This document shows positions 1 through 7,840 of a DNA stretch of 64,000 bases, piece by piece. The notes beneath the pieces were generated by a model. It did not search any database, had not been told where the DNA came from, and was given only the letters and a program-made list of their open reading frames with translations. Both the position numbers and the translations under genes were made by a program. The DNA is from an uncultured Rhodospirillales bacterium (lineage in GTDB: Bacteria; Pseudomonadota; Alphaproteobacteria; ATCC43930; CGMCC-115725): the NCBI GenBank assembly GCA_903828515.1, contig CAIKMD010000007.1, forward strand, positions 806,001-870,000, in the 5' to 3' direction. How positions within the stretch are numbered: the first letter of the stretch is position 1; the number at the start of each line of letters is the position of its first letter.

Positions 1-520
1 CGTATTCAAGCGCGCGCGACGCCGGAACGCTGCGGGCGGTCTTGCCGATGACGACGCCGAGTTCACCTTCCCAGAACACCATGTTCTGCGCCGGCCGCAG
101 ATGCGCGGCCTCGCCCGAGCCGACGATCGAATGCTCGGTGGTCTTCAGGAAGAAACACGGGCGCGTCACGGATTTGTCGGGCGCGTCACCCATCTTCATC
201 TCTTTGAGATGATCGGTGTAATTCGCGGTCGCGCCGAAAAGGGCGCCGGGATAGAGGATCGGTGCACAAAGCTTGGTTGTCGCGAGCGGCTGCGATGTGA
301 CGCCCGCCGGTTTTTCGTCGGCAATGGCTTTGAGGATCGGCTTCGCCGCATCCCAGTGGCGCAGCGTGTCCTTGACGTCGATGCCCGAAAAGCCCGGCGC
401 AATCTTATGTGCGCTTGCATAAGCCGCGATCGCGGCTTCGAGGTCGATCACCTGATCGCCGATCAAAAGTCCCGCACGCGGACCGGTCGGGGCGGCGTAG
501 GTGAGAAGGCGATAGCTCAT
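1..520 (-). CDS. Fumarylacetoacetate hydrolase (FAH) family protein, C-terminus cut by window edge
   Basis: About 173 N-terminal residues are visible, starting at the ATG ending at 520; the rest lies left of the window. The fragment has the short FAH N-terminal lobe (start MSYRLLTYAAP), the segment GATANYTDHLKEM and the metal-binding stretch FWEGELGVVIGK near residue 150, where the acidic residues normally bind Mg2+/Mn2+. FAH-fold enzymes hydrolyse or decarboxylate C-C bonds in acylpyruvate-like products of aromatic ring cleavage. It lies just downstream of a VOC dioxygenase and a Rieske oxygenase on the same strand (14-bp gap), so a lower-pathway role after ring opening fits, but this is inferred. 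The exact substrate cannot be assigned. Confidence 0.85.
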   Translation of the reverse strand, partial: MSYRLLTYAAPTGPRAGLLIGDQVIDLEAAIAAYASAHKIAPGFSGIDVKDTLRHWDAAKPILKAIADEKPAGVTSQPLATTKLCAPILYPGALFGATANYTDHLKEMKMGDAPDKSVTRPCFFLKTTEHSIVGSGEAAHLRPAQNMVFWEGELGVVIGKTARSVPASRALEY

Positions 521-533
521 GGTGGGTTCCTTT

Positions 534-1742
534 TCAGCCGAGCGGGCCGAGAAACGGCTCGCCCATATAAGTGTCGGCCATCGGTTCAAGCGTGTCGGGC
601 CAGGTGCCGGAAACGATCTTGCGGCGTTGCGCGGCCGGCCGGACGCGACCGTCCCAGCCGACCTGCTCCATGTAGTAATAGAGTTCGAGCGCATGGCCGT
701 CGGGATCGAAGACGCAGGCCGCGTAATCGACGCCCGGCCGCAATTCGGGCGGCAGCTCGACGATGCGCTGGCCATTGGCTTTGAGAAAAGCGATGGCGTC
801 CTTCAATTGCTTGTAACTGCCCATCTGCAAGCCGAACGACAGGCAGTTGGTATGCGCGGAAAGCCCCAGCGTCGCGCGCAGCTCGATCGGATAGAGCGCC
901 ACGGTGTGATGCTCGGTATTGCACCGGAGGAACACGCAGCGCTGGCCTTGCCACACGACTTCCTCGGTTGGGATGAGGCCGAGCCGGTCGCGATAGAACG
1001 CTTCCGCCTTCGCCATGTCCTTGACGAAGAGCCGGACCGGGCCGATGCGCACGATCTTGAACGGGCGCGGCAGCATCACGCCGCCGACCTCGTATTTCGA
1101 CGGCAGCGTTTCGAGGCCGCGATGACCGGAACTCAGCACGATGCCCTTCTTCAAGGCTTCGTCGATTTCGTCGCGCTCCGAGGGTTGGGGCAGGGTCGCG
1201 ACCTCGAAGAACGGACGCGACACCTTGAATTCGGGCTTGGCCTGGCCGTCCCAGCCGACCTGTTCGATGCCGTAATAGAGCTCGGCGACGTGATCGTCGG
1301 GATCGTAGACATAGGTGTGCCAGTTCGAGCCCAGCGGATCGCGGCCGGCGCGCTGGATTTCGATGTCGTTGCCTTTGAAATAATCGTGGCCTTCGACCAC
1401 CTCGCGCAGCGAGCCGACCTGGAAGGTGATTTGGTTGGTCGTGACCTCGGGATTGGACGGGCGATGGCTCAGCGCCTGACGCACCCGACGCGGGAAGAGG
1501 GCGAAGGCGTGATGGTCGCTGCCATAGCGCAGCATGTAGCCGTTGGTGTCGCCCAAACCCTCGATGGTCTTCGGGTCGCGCGCCACGCGGTTGAAGCTCA
1601 ACACGTCGGAGAGGCGAAACCCCAACAGGTCGGTGTAGAAGGCAAGGCTTTCCGCCATCGCCACGTTGTCGAAGCCGAAATGGCCGAGGCGGCGGATCTT
1701 GAACGGCCGTTCGAGCAGGACGCCGCCGACATCGTAGCTCAT
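534..1742 (-). CDS. Two-domain VOC-superfamily extradiol-type dioxygenase
   Basis: The protein has 402 residues with two vicinal-oxygen-chelate modules. Module one (about 15-170) starts RRLGHFGF and ends in an HVAELYYG element. Module two (about 220-385) has RIGPVRLFV, then EHHTVALYP and GHALELYYYMEQVGWDG. The closing His/Glu elements match the metal-ligand positions of catechol 2,3-dioxygenase-like enzymes, although the first His of module two appears replaced in RIGPVRLF. The gene overlaps the upstream Rieske oxygenase by 4 bp (ATGA at 1739-1742), so the two are translationally coupled and probably act in sequence: ring oxidation or O-demethylation, then extradiol cleavage. Substrate unknown. 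Confidence 0.88.
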   Translation of the reverse strand: MSYDVGGVLLERPFKIRRLGHFGFDNVAMAESLAFYTDLLGFRLSDVLSFNRVARDPKTIEGLGDTNGYMLRYGSDHHAFALFPRRVRQALSHRPSNPEVTTNQITFQVGSLREVVEGHDYFKGNDIEIQRAGRDPLGSNWHTYVYDPDDHVAELYYGIEQVGWDGQAKPEFKVSRPFFEVATLPQPSERDEIDEALKKGIVLSSGHRGLETLPSKYEVGGVMLPRPFKIVRIGPVRLFVKDMAKAEAFYRDRLGLIPTEEVVWQGQRCVFLRCNTEHHTVALYPIELRATLGLSAHTNCLSFGLQMGSYKQLKDAIAFLKANGQRIVELPPELRPGVDYAACVFDPDGHALELYYYMEQVGWDGRVRPAAQRRKIVSGTWPDTLEPMADTYMGEPFLGPLG

Positions 1743-2767
1743 GATTTTTCCCGCTCCGCGAATTCTCGGACCAAACGCCGCATCGCGAGATGCGGCGCAT
1801 CGAACCGGATATCGATGGTCGGCGCGTCCGGCATCGCGTCATTGGCGCGCTGTTGCGCTTCGAGGATCACCACGTCCTCGTCGAACACGCCGCGCGAATC
1901 GCGCCGAAAGCGGTCGGTGAAGGCGGCATCCTCGACGCCGAAATTGCGGATCTGCGCATAAAAGAGATAGGAGGTGCTTTCGGTCTCGGGTGTCGCGGTC
2001 AAAAGCACGCGGATGCGCGGCGAATCCTCGCGCAAATTGTCGATCGTGCTTTCACCCGCCGGGGCAAACCCCGCGTCGACCGTGCAATGACCGGGCAGTT
2101 CGGCCTCGGTGATCTGCCAACGGTCGACGTTGCCGGCGCTGCTGAGATATTTCGCCCACATCGGGATTGGCGGCACGTTCGGCATCCAACGGATCATCCG
2201 CACGCTGCGCGGGCGCCGATCGGTCTGAACCGGATATTGATCGGCGCCGTGCGCGCCCAGCGTCTTCGGGTGCACATAGGTCACATGCGACAGATCGAGC
2301 AGATTGTCGTTGTTGAGTTCCCAATTGCACTTCATCGCGACCGGTGCGGCATCGTTGCCCTTGATGACCGACCAGCCGGGTTCGGTCAGATAGTGCCAGC
2401 GCGGCAGCAGCGTCTCGTCGGCCTTGGCGGGGTCGCCTGGCCAGATCCACACGAGGCCCCAACGTTCGACGAGCGCGAAGCGCATAACCTTCGCGTCGGG
2501 CGGGATTTGCGGCTGGCCCGGGATTTCGATACAGCGGCCGGTGCGGTCGAATTTGAGGCCGTGATAGCCGCAGCGAACGTCGCTGCCTTCGATCTTTCCC
2601 ATCGAGAGCGGCAGGTTGCGGTGGCAGCAGCGATCTTCGAGCGCCACGGCTTCGCCGTCTTCGGCGCGATAAAGCATCGTCGGCATGCCGAGGAACGTCC
2701 GCGCCAGGGGCGTGCGGGTGACTTCCTCGCTCCAGGCGGCGACATACCAACAATTGCGCAGAAACAT
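1739..2767 (-). CDS. Rieske [2Fe-2S] oxygenase, vanillate O-demethylase (VanA)-like
   Basis: This is a 342-residue Rieske non-haem iron oxygenase. The N-terminal Rieske domain shows the C-x-H half-site in RCCHRN and the C-x2-H half-site in CGYHGLKF (residues about 45-70). The catalytic domain has NNDNLLDLSHVTYVHPKTLG, the DNLLDLSH pattern characteristic of VanA-type O-demethylases, with both iron-binding His residues. Enzymes of this type need a separate reductase, and none is seen nearby. The start is the ATG ending at 2767, preceded by a purine-rich GGGGGAGAGAG. A perfect 14-bp palindrome lies 42 bp upstream. It is coupled by a 4-bp overlap to the VOC dioxygenase. Confidence 0.9.
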   Translation of the reverse strand: MFLRNCWYVAAWSEEVTRTPLARTFLGMPTMLYRAEDGEAVALEDRCCHRNLPLSMGKIEGSDVRCGYHGLKFDRTGRCIEIPGQPQIPPDAKVMRFALVERWGLVWIWPGDPAKADETLLPRWHYLTEPGWSVIKGNDAAPVAMKCNWELNNDNLLDLSHVTYVHPKTLGAHGADQYPVQTDRRPRSVRMIRWMPNVPPIPMWAKYLSSAGNVDRWQITEAELPGHCTVDAGFAPAGESTIDNLREDSPRIRVLLTATPETESTSYLFYAQIRNFGVEDAAFTDRFRRDSRGVFDEDVVILEAQQRANDAMPDAPTIDIRFDAPHLAMRRLVREFAEREKS

Positions 2768-2808
2768 CGGCGTCTCTCTCCCCCGGCCGAATCCCTAACA
2801 CGGGTCAT

Positions 2809-2822
2809 GTTGTCATGACAAC
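2809..2822. promoter_or_regulatory. Perfect 14-bp palindrome, candidate operator
   Basis: GTTGTCATGACAAC reads identically on both strands and lies 42 bp upstream of the Rieske/VOC operon start. Its TTGT..ACAA arms resemble operators of GntR- or MarR-type dimeric repressors; a MarR-family gene lies about 1.4 kb away. Function is inferred from symmetry and position only. Confidence 0.45.
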
Positions 2823-2866
2823 GATGTTGAGGGGGCCGGGGAGCGCGGACGCTCCGGATCGCCGGT

Positions 2867-3124
2867 TCAGCGGTTGGCTGGCGTCCCGGTGGAGACGTTC
2901 TGCGGCAACGGTGCCTCGCTTTGCTGATTCGGCAACCCGGTTTGGTCGGGCTCGGCAAAATGGCGCACCACGTGGTTCGAGCCGTCCTGGTTGTTGGAGC
3001 AATCGCGCCACGCGGCCGAGCAATTATCCGGGTTCTCGTTCGCCAAGGTCGCGTCGGATGCGAAGGCAGGGAGGCTGGCGGACAGGCCAAGCACCAGAGT
3101 AAGGGCGAGGATCGATTTCGTCAT
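2867..3124 (-). CDS. Small secreted protein of unknown function
   Basis: I chose the ATG ending at 3124 because AGGAG lies 8 bp upstream; a longer in-frame reading to 3169 has no such site. The 85-residue product begins MTKSILALTLVLGLSAS and continues to a plausible signal-peptidase site after PAFA, leaving a mature chain of about 64 residues. The mature part is polar, Asn/Gln/Pro-rich and has two cysteines (NPDNCSAAWRDCSNN) that could form a disulfide. I recognise no family. It stands alone between the Rieske operon and a methyltransferase gene, both on the same strand. Confidence 0.6.
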   Translation of the reverse strand: MTKSILALTLVLGLSASLPAFASDATLANENPDNCSAAWRDCSNNQDGSNHVVRHFAEPDQTGLPNQQSEAPLPQNVSTGTPANR

Positions 3125-3347
3125 GATTGAGACTCCTATGTGAACGCCGGATCCGACGGCATCTCGCAAAATCGAGCGCCGTCATTGTCCGTCATCCCGT
3201 ACATAGGCGGCCATTGTGCAGATGCGAGATCGCGACGGGCGGGAGGGACCCATGCAATTACGCAGCCTTGCAGCGCTTTAACTTGCGCTGCTATCGCAAC
3301 CGCGAAGACCGAAACATGACGGAATGTTTATCGTCGTATCGCGGTTG

Positions 3348-4112
3348 TCATTGGGCGTGCGCGATGAAAGTCGTGGCGTCGAGGTTGAAGCTGCCGTCGG
3401 GGCCGATGGCGAAATAATCGGTGACGATCGCCGGCGCTCCCTGTTGCAGCGACCTTATGGCGCTGACATGCGGCTCGGGCGTCCGCGTGCGCGCGACCCA
3501 GGCCGGGAATTCCATCCGCATCTTGCGCGTGCTCAGCCGTTCGACCGCGAAGCCTGATCGCGCCAGTGCCGCGAGCCATTCCGCCATTGCGTAATTTCGT
3601 ACATGCGAGACATCGCGCAGCAATTCGACCGTCTGGAGATGCGTATCGAGTACCCGCTCGGCCGGCGCGAACACGTCGATGAACATGGCGCGTCCACCTT
3701 GTTTCAGCACGCGGCGTGCCTGGCGCAGGCCGGCTTCCATGTCGGGCCAATGATGGGTCGTGAAGCGGCTCAGGACCGCATCGAACGCACCATCCGGGAA
3801 AGGAAGATTTTCGGCCGCCGCTTTTTCGACGGTGATGTTGTTGAGGCCGCGTCGGGCCGCTTCCTTGATCACGATGTCGAGCATGTCCTGCGTCACGTCG
3901 CAGGCGACGACGCTGCCGACATGGGGCGCCGCGCGATAGCTCACATGACCGCCGCCGCAGCCGAGATCGAGCGCCCGCGACAGGTTCGCGCCGCGCAATT
4001 CGGCTTCGATCTGGTCGAGATCCTCGCCGGTGCTGTGATCCTTGCTGGTGACGTAATCCTGCGCGCGTGGCCCGTAATGCGCGGCGGTATAGGTATTCTG
4101 TGACGTCGACAT
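3348..4112 (-). CDS. Class I SAM-dependent methyltransferase (UbiE/Methyltransf_11-like)
   Basis: The 254-residue protein has motif I LDLGCGGGHVSY (about 48-59), an acidic strand-2 end VACDVTQDML, and the post-motif region ENLPFPDGAFDAVLSRFTTHHW, followed by ARRVLKQGGRAMFIDV. These are standard for class I methyltransferases of the UbiE/ubiquinone type. The start at 4112 has GAGAGGAG upstream. The gene lies on the same strand as the MarR regulator and 2OG oxygenase, with a 48-bp gap. The acceptor is unknown; small-molecule O- or C-methylation is likely from the family, but nothing in the sequence fixes it. Confidence 0.85.
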   Translation of the reverse strand: MSTSQNTYTAAHYGPRAQDYVTSKDHSTGEDLDQIEAELRGANLSRALDLGCGGGHVSYRAAPHVGSVVACDVTQDMLDIVIKEAARRGLNNITVEKAAAENLPFPDGAFDAVLSRFTTHHWPDMEAGLRQARRVLKQGGRAMFIDVFAPAERVLDTHLQTVELLRDVSHVRNYAMAEWLAALARSGFAVERLSTRKMRMEFPAWVARTRTPEPHVSAIRSLQQGAPAIVTDYFAIGPDGSFNLDATTFIAHAQ

Positions 4113-4160
4113 CGGTCGGCTCCTCTCGACGCATCTTTATAGTCGTCGCCGATCAATTGG

Positions 4161-4646
4161 CTAGGTTTCGGCCGGCATCTCCAGCAGCTCGTCGAGCAGG
4201 GCGCCCAACGTGGCGGTTGCCTCGGTGCCGAGTTGGCCGAAATAGCGTTTCTCCGTTGCGGCCCAGAGAGGACGCGCCTGTTTCAGGGCATGGCGTCCCG
4301 CCTTGGTCAGGTCGACGCGCTTGGCCTTGGGGATCGACGGATGCGCCGCGCGCACGATCAGGTCCTTTCGCGCGAGCAGGGTCAGGACTTTCGAGATCAT
4401 CACCCGGTCGAACAAGGTGAAACTCGCCAATCGCGCCTGGGATGGGACCTCGCCGCTGCGTTCGAGCCAATCGATCGTTGCCAAGAGGATGAATTGCAGA
4501 TGGGTGAGGCCAAGCGGCTCCAGCGCCTTTTCGAGCCGCCGTTGCCAGCGCTGGGCAACGTGCACCGCCTTGAAGCCGAAACTCGCCTGGCCGAGCGGAT
4601 AGGTCCGGTGCGGCGCTTCCGGCTTTTTGGTCGGGCGATTTTTCAG
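4161..4646 (-). CDS. MarR-family transcriptional regulator
   Basis: The product is about 161 residues. The winged helix-turn-helix is recognisable: LGLTHLQFILLATI, then a recognition-helix region RVMISKVLTLLARKDLIVR and the wing IPKAKRVDLTKAGRHALK, the usual MarR order. No ATG or GTG precedes the conserved N-terminal helix. The best fit is a CTG (4644-4646) overlapping the TGA of the upstream 2OG oxygenase, which would couple their translation; a start inside that gene is also possible. MarR proteins usually repress neighbouring catabolic genes and release DNA on binding a phenolic ligand, so this is the obvious candidate regulator for the oxygenase genes. The target is inferred. Confidence 0.8.
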   Translation of the reverse strand: MKNRPTKKPEAPHRTYPLGQASFGFKAVHVAQRWQRRLEKALEPLGLTHLQFILLATIDWLERSGEVPSQARLASFTLFDRVMISKVLTLLARKDLIVRAAHPSIPKAKRVDLTKAGRHALKQARPLWAATEKRYFGQLGTEATATLGALLDELLEMPAET

Positions 4647-5653
4647 GATCCGGCCTTGGTCAGGACGTAGTTCTTGGGCTCGAGTTCGGCGAGGTATTGG
4701 CCGAACGAGAGCGGCGGATATTTCGGCGGGTTCTCGGCGCTTTGGCAGGTCGGCAGGCATTCGAGCTTCACGTCGCCGCGCGTGCCGAAGAAATAGGGAA
4801 TCGAATAACGGACATCGCCGGTCTTGTTGATGACCCGGTGCGGCGCCGAGCGCCAGCGGTCGTTGGTCCAGCGCCGCGCCATGTCGGCGTTGTTGACGAG
4901 AAAATGCCCATCGAGGGCGGGTGCCTCGATCCACTCGCCCGAGCGGGTGAGGATTTCGAGGCCGGGTGTCTTCGCCTGGGCCAGATAGGTGCAATAGCCG
5001 TAATCGGTGTGCGGGCCGATGCCGAACTGGCCGTCCTTGGCCGGATCGCGCGGCGGGTAGTGCAGCAGGCGGAGCGTATTGCCGGTCGGGTTGAACGCGT
5101 CGTTGGCGACGTAGTCGTCGGGATCGAGGCCCAGCGCCACGGCGTGCACGCGTAGCATCTTCATGCCGAGCGCGGACATCGCGTTGTAATAGCCGAGACA
5201 GGTTTCGCGAAAACCCTTAAGGTCGCGCGGCCAGCGATTATCCGAGACCCAGGGTTTCTTTGCCAGACGATCCGGGTGATCGGCGGCAAATTCGCGCCGG
5301 ATATAGAAGGACGCGCTGGTGTCGGGGTACTTCATCGTCGCGTAGATCGACGTGTTCTGAGTCTGGCCGCCTTGCGGCAGATAGCCGATCACCTTGCCGA
5401 TCGCCTGAACCTCGAGTTTCTTCTCAAGCGGCAGTTCGTGGAAACGTTGCGTCTGCTCGAACACGCGATCGATCAGCGATTGCGGGATGCCGTGATTGCC
5501 GATGAAGTAAAAGCCGAGCGTCTCGGCGGCATCGGCCAGAAGCGCGGCGGTGCGTTCGAGCGCGCCCGCCTCGCCGGCGAGATAGGGCCCGACATCGATC
5601 ACCGGTATCTTCATGTCGGGCCGCGCCTCGAGCACGGTTTGCTGCACGCTCAT
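4643..5653 (-). CDS. 2-oxoglutarate/Fe(II) oxygenase, isopenicillin N synthase-like
   Basis: The 336-residue protein has the DIOX_N region at the start (IPVIDVGPYL, then GFYFIGNHGIP) and the catalytic 2OG-FeII domain with GPHTDYGYCTYL (HxD iron ligands), a distal iron His in RSAPHRVI and the 2OG-binding Arg-x-Ser in RYSIPYFF. The order and spacing are typical of the IPNS/flavanone-hydroxylase superfamily. Bacterial members hydroxylate or desaturate diverse small molecules, so the substrate is open. It precedes the MarR gene with a 4-bp overlap and follows a NitT/TauT-type binding protein gene by 31 bp, so import and oxidation may be co-expressed. Confidence 0.9.
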   Translation of the reverse strand: MSVQQTVLEARPDMKIPVIDVGPYLAGEAGALERTAALLADAAETLGFYFIGNHGIPQSLIDRVFEQTQRFHELPLEKKLEVQAIGKVIGYLPQGGQTQNTSIYATMKYPDTSASFYIRREFAADHPDRLAKKPWVSDNRWPRDLKGFRETCLGYYNAMSALGMKMLRVHAVALGLDPDDYVANDAFNPTGNTLRLLHYPPRDPAKDGQFGIGPHTDYGYCTYLAQAKTPGLEILTRSGEWIEAPALDGHFLVNNADMARRWTNDRWRSAPHRVINKTGDVRYSIPYFFGTRGDVKLECLPTCQSAENPPKYPPLSFGQYLAELEPKNYVLTKAGS

Positions 5654-5684
5654 GGCGGTATCCTTGGTGCGAAAACGCCGTGCG

Positions 5685-6704
5685 TCAATGCTTCACATAT
5701 TTGTCGGTGAAGAGTCCGTCATAGGACGTTAGCATCTCGTCCTTTTTCATTAATCCGGCCTCGACGTTGAACTGTTCGGCATGGCGCAGCGCCTCGGTAC
5801 TGGTCACCGGCGGCCGCGCGGTGCCGGCGCGGACTTCCTCGAACGAGGATTCGACCAGTTTCGCGTCGAGCGTGTCGAAGCGCTTCTTGAAGACGGCGAG
5901 CGCATCGGCGGGCCGATCCTTGATGATGTCGACGATCTCGGCGAAGACCTGGCCGACTTTCATGCAGAGCGCCGGCTTCTGCTCGCAGGTCTCGGGCTTG
6001 GTCACGACGACGGTGTTGGAAAACGGCGTCATGTCGCTGGGTTCGCCCAGCGGCCCGTCACCCAGCATCACGGCGGTGCCTTCCTGCACCGGCTTCATCG
6101 GCCAGGGCAGGGTCTGCGCGAGGCCATCGACCTGATGCTTTTCATAGGCGGCCAGCATGTCGAGCGGCTGCATCGGCGCGATCTTGACGTCGTCGGGGTT
6201 CACGCCGGCTCGAATGGCGAGAAGCAGGACATAGGCATGGACGATCGAGTTGATCGTATCGACCACGACGACGCGACCCTTCAGCGCGACGCCGCGCTTG
6301 TCGAACGGCGTGATGGCGGTGACGCCCGCCGCCTCGGCGGCTTCCTTGCGGATCGAGACCTGAACCATCGGCCGGTTATGGAGGCTGGCGATGATGAGAA
6401 GGCGCTGGCCTTTGGCGGCGGCGCGGGTCATCGACAGGGCAGAGGCCTCGGCGAATTCGACGCTTCCCGAAATCACCGCGTTGATCGAGCCGACGCCGGC
6501 GATCATCACCTCCTTGGCGTCGAGCCCATGCTTGGCCCAGAGGCCCAGATCGGTGCCGACGAACACATCGGCCAGCGAGAACGCGAAACCGGGATAGGCC
6601 ATGGTGATCTTGTCGACGGTCGCCTGCTGCGCGTGAAGCGGCACGGTGGCGACGAGCGACAGTCCGGCGGCCATGGCGAGGCGGCGAAAGGGTTTGAGGG
6701 TCAC
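5685..6704 (-). CDS. ABC transporter substrate-binding protein, NitT/TauT (SsuA) type
   Basis: I start the 339-residue protein at the GTG ending at 6704, since GGGGAGGA lies six bases before it. The N-terminus is a Sec signal (FRRLAMAAGLSLVATVPLHAQ) and the mature protein begins QATVDKITMAYPGFAFS. The fold markers FVGTDLGLWAKHGLDAKEV and GSINAVISGSVEFAEAS are the NMT1/SsuA signature found in binding proteins for sulfonates, nitrate, taurine, aromatic acids and thiamine precursors. No permease or ATPase of that type is adjacent. Its gene is divergent from a second, unrelated binding protein gene (111-bp gap). Confidence 0.87.
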   Translation of the reverse strand: MTLKPFRRLAMAAGLSLVATVPLHAQQATVDKITMAYPGFAFSLADVFVGTDLGLWAKHGLDAKEVMIAGVGSINAVISGSVEFAEASALSMTRAAAKGQRLLIIASLHNRPMVQVSIRKEAAEAAGVTAITPFDKRGVALKGRVVVVDTINSIVHAYVLLLAIRAGVNPDDVKIAPMQPLDMLAAYEKHQVDGLAQTLPWPMKPVQEGTAVMLGDGPLGEPSDMTPFSNTVVVTKPETCEQKPALCMKVGQVFAEIVDIIKDRPADALAVFKKRFDTLDAKLVESSFEEVRAGTARPPVTSTEALRHAEQFNVEAGLMKKDEMLTSYDGLFTDKYVKH

Positions 6705-6771
6705 GGCGGCATCCTCCCCGAAAGTCTTATTGTTCGTTGCCCATTCTATTGAAGATTCGCCGTTTGTGCAG

Positions 6772-6807
6772 CCTCCCCAAAACCATGCTAGGAAATGGGT
6801 GGGGAGG
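6772..6807 (+). promoter_or_regulatory. Inverted repeat that could mask the ribosome-binding site of the next gene
   Basis: CCTCCCCA (6772-6779) and TGGGGAGG (6800-6807) are perfectly complementary, and an inner CCAT/ATGG pair extends the stem after a small bulge. The right arm contains the GGGGAGG Shine-Dalgarno of the binding-protein gene starting at 6815. In RNA the hairpin would sequester that site. Regulation is inferred. Confidence 0.4.
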
Positions 6808-6814
6808 AACAACA

Positions 6815-7837
6815 ATGATCGCGCGATTGATTTTGACGCTCGTGGCGTTGAGCCTGACGGCGGGGATGGCCGAGGCGCAGGATTGGCAGCCCAACGCGGC
6901 GATGCTGGCCTTGTACGACAAGGCCAAGGCCGAGGGCGAAATCGATCTCTGGGCGCCGGCGGCGATCGAGAATTCCTGGGTCCCCGAATATTTCGCCAAG
7001 CGCTTTCCCGGCATCACCGTCAAGACGACCGCCGATCTGCAGGGTGCCACCAAGATCATCGCCGAGGCGCGCGCCGGCCGGCATTCGGTCGATACCTGGA
7101 CCTTCGCGATCGGCGGCATGATCGAGGTGCAAAAGCGCGATCTCCTCGCGACCATCGACTGGGCGCGTTACGGTATCGATCCCGCCAATACGTTCTTCGG
7201 CGGCCAGGCGGCGGCGACGCATAATTTCATCTACACCTCGATCTACGCCAAGCAGTCGGTCGCCAAGGCCGACCTGCCGAAGACCTGGGCCGACTATCTC
7301 GATCCGAAATGGAAGGGCAGACTGGTCGCGCAGAGTTTCCTGCTGCCGCGCATGATGGGTTTTTTCGCGCTGGTCTGGGGGCCCGAGAAGACCGAGGAAT
7401 GGGGCCGCAAGCTGATCGACGATCAAAAAATCCTGATCGTCAATACGCCGACCGAGGCCTATCTCAAAAGCGGCGAGCGCGCGATTGCGGTCGGCGAATC
7501 GATCACGCTCGCCTATCAGTACAAGGCTGACGGCGTCGACGTGGATTATTTCACGCTCGACCTGGTTCCCGCCGGGCAATTCGCCTCGACCGTGCTGAAG
7601 GATGCGCCGCACCCGAATGGCGCGCTGTTGATGGCGGCGTGGCTTGCCTCGGACGAAGGGCGCGGTCTCTATGAAAGCGTGGTCCACGAGGCCGACATCC
7701 GGCCGGGCTCGAAATCGCCCTATGCCAAGGAAATCGCGGCCGCCCACGCGCAACCCGTGCTCGAAGACGTGAACACGATGGAACAGCGGGCTAAATACTA
7801 CGAGGGCTATTCGGCTCTCGTGCGCGGCCAGAACTGA
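6815..7837 (+). CDS. ABC transporter substrate-binding protein, iron/polyamine (SBP_bac type II) class
   Basis: The ATG at 6815 lies 7 bp after GGGGAGG, giving 340 residues with a signal peptide MIARLILTLVALSLTAGMAEA. The mature protein shows features of FbpA-like extracellular solute-binding proteins: LYDKAKAEGEIDLWAP, a hinge segment TWADYLDPKWKGRLVAQ, and NTPTEAYLKSGERAIAVGES. I do not see the paired C-terminal tyrosines of iron-binding FbpA in recognisable form, so the ligand may be an organic acid or another metal chelate. The fused permease follows after 3 bp, so the two form one import operon. The Shine-Dalgarno lies inside an inverted repeat. Confidence 0.87.
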   Translation: MIARLILTLVALSLTAGMAEAQDWQPNAAMLALYDKAKAEGEIDLWAPAAIENSWVPEYFAKRFPGITVKTTADLQGATKIIAEARAGRHSVDTWTFAIGGMIEVQKRDLLATIDWARYGIDPANTFFGGQAAATHNFIYTSIYAKQSVAKADLPKTWADYLDPKWKGRLVAQSFLLPRMMGFFALVWGPEKTEEWGRKLIDDQKILIVNTPTEAYLKSGERAIAVGESITLAYQYKADGVDVDYFTLDLVPAGQFASTVLKDAPHPNGALLMAAWLASDEGRGLYESVVHEADIRPGSKSPYAKEIAAAHAQPVLEDVNTMEQRAKYYEGYSALVRGQN

Positions 7838-7840
7838 TCG

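Noticed and set aside
519-1961. 480-codon open frame on the plus strand
   Set aside because: It lies opposite the VOC dioxygenase and the Rieske oxygenase, whose motifs are unambiguous; long antisense frames are expected in high-GC DNA.
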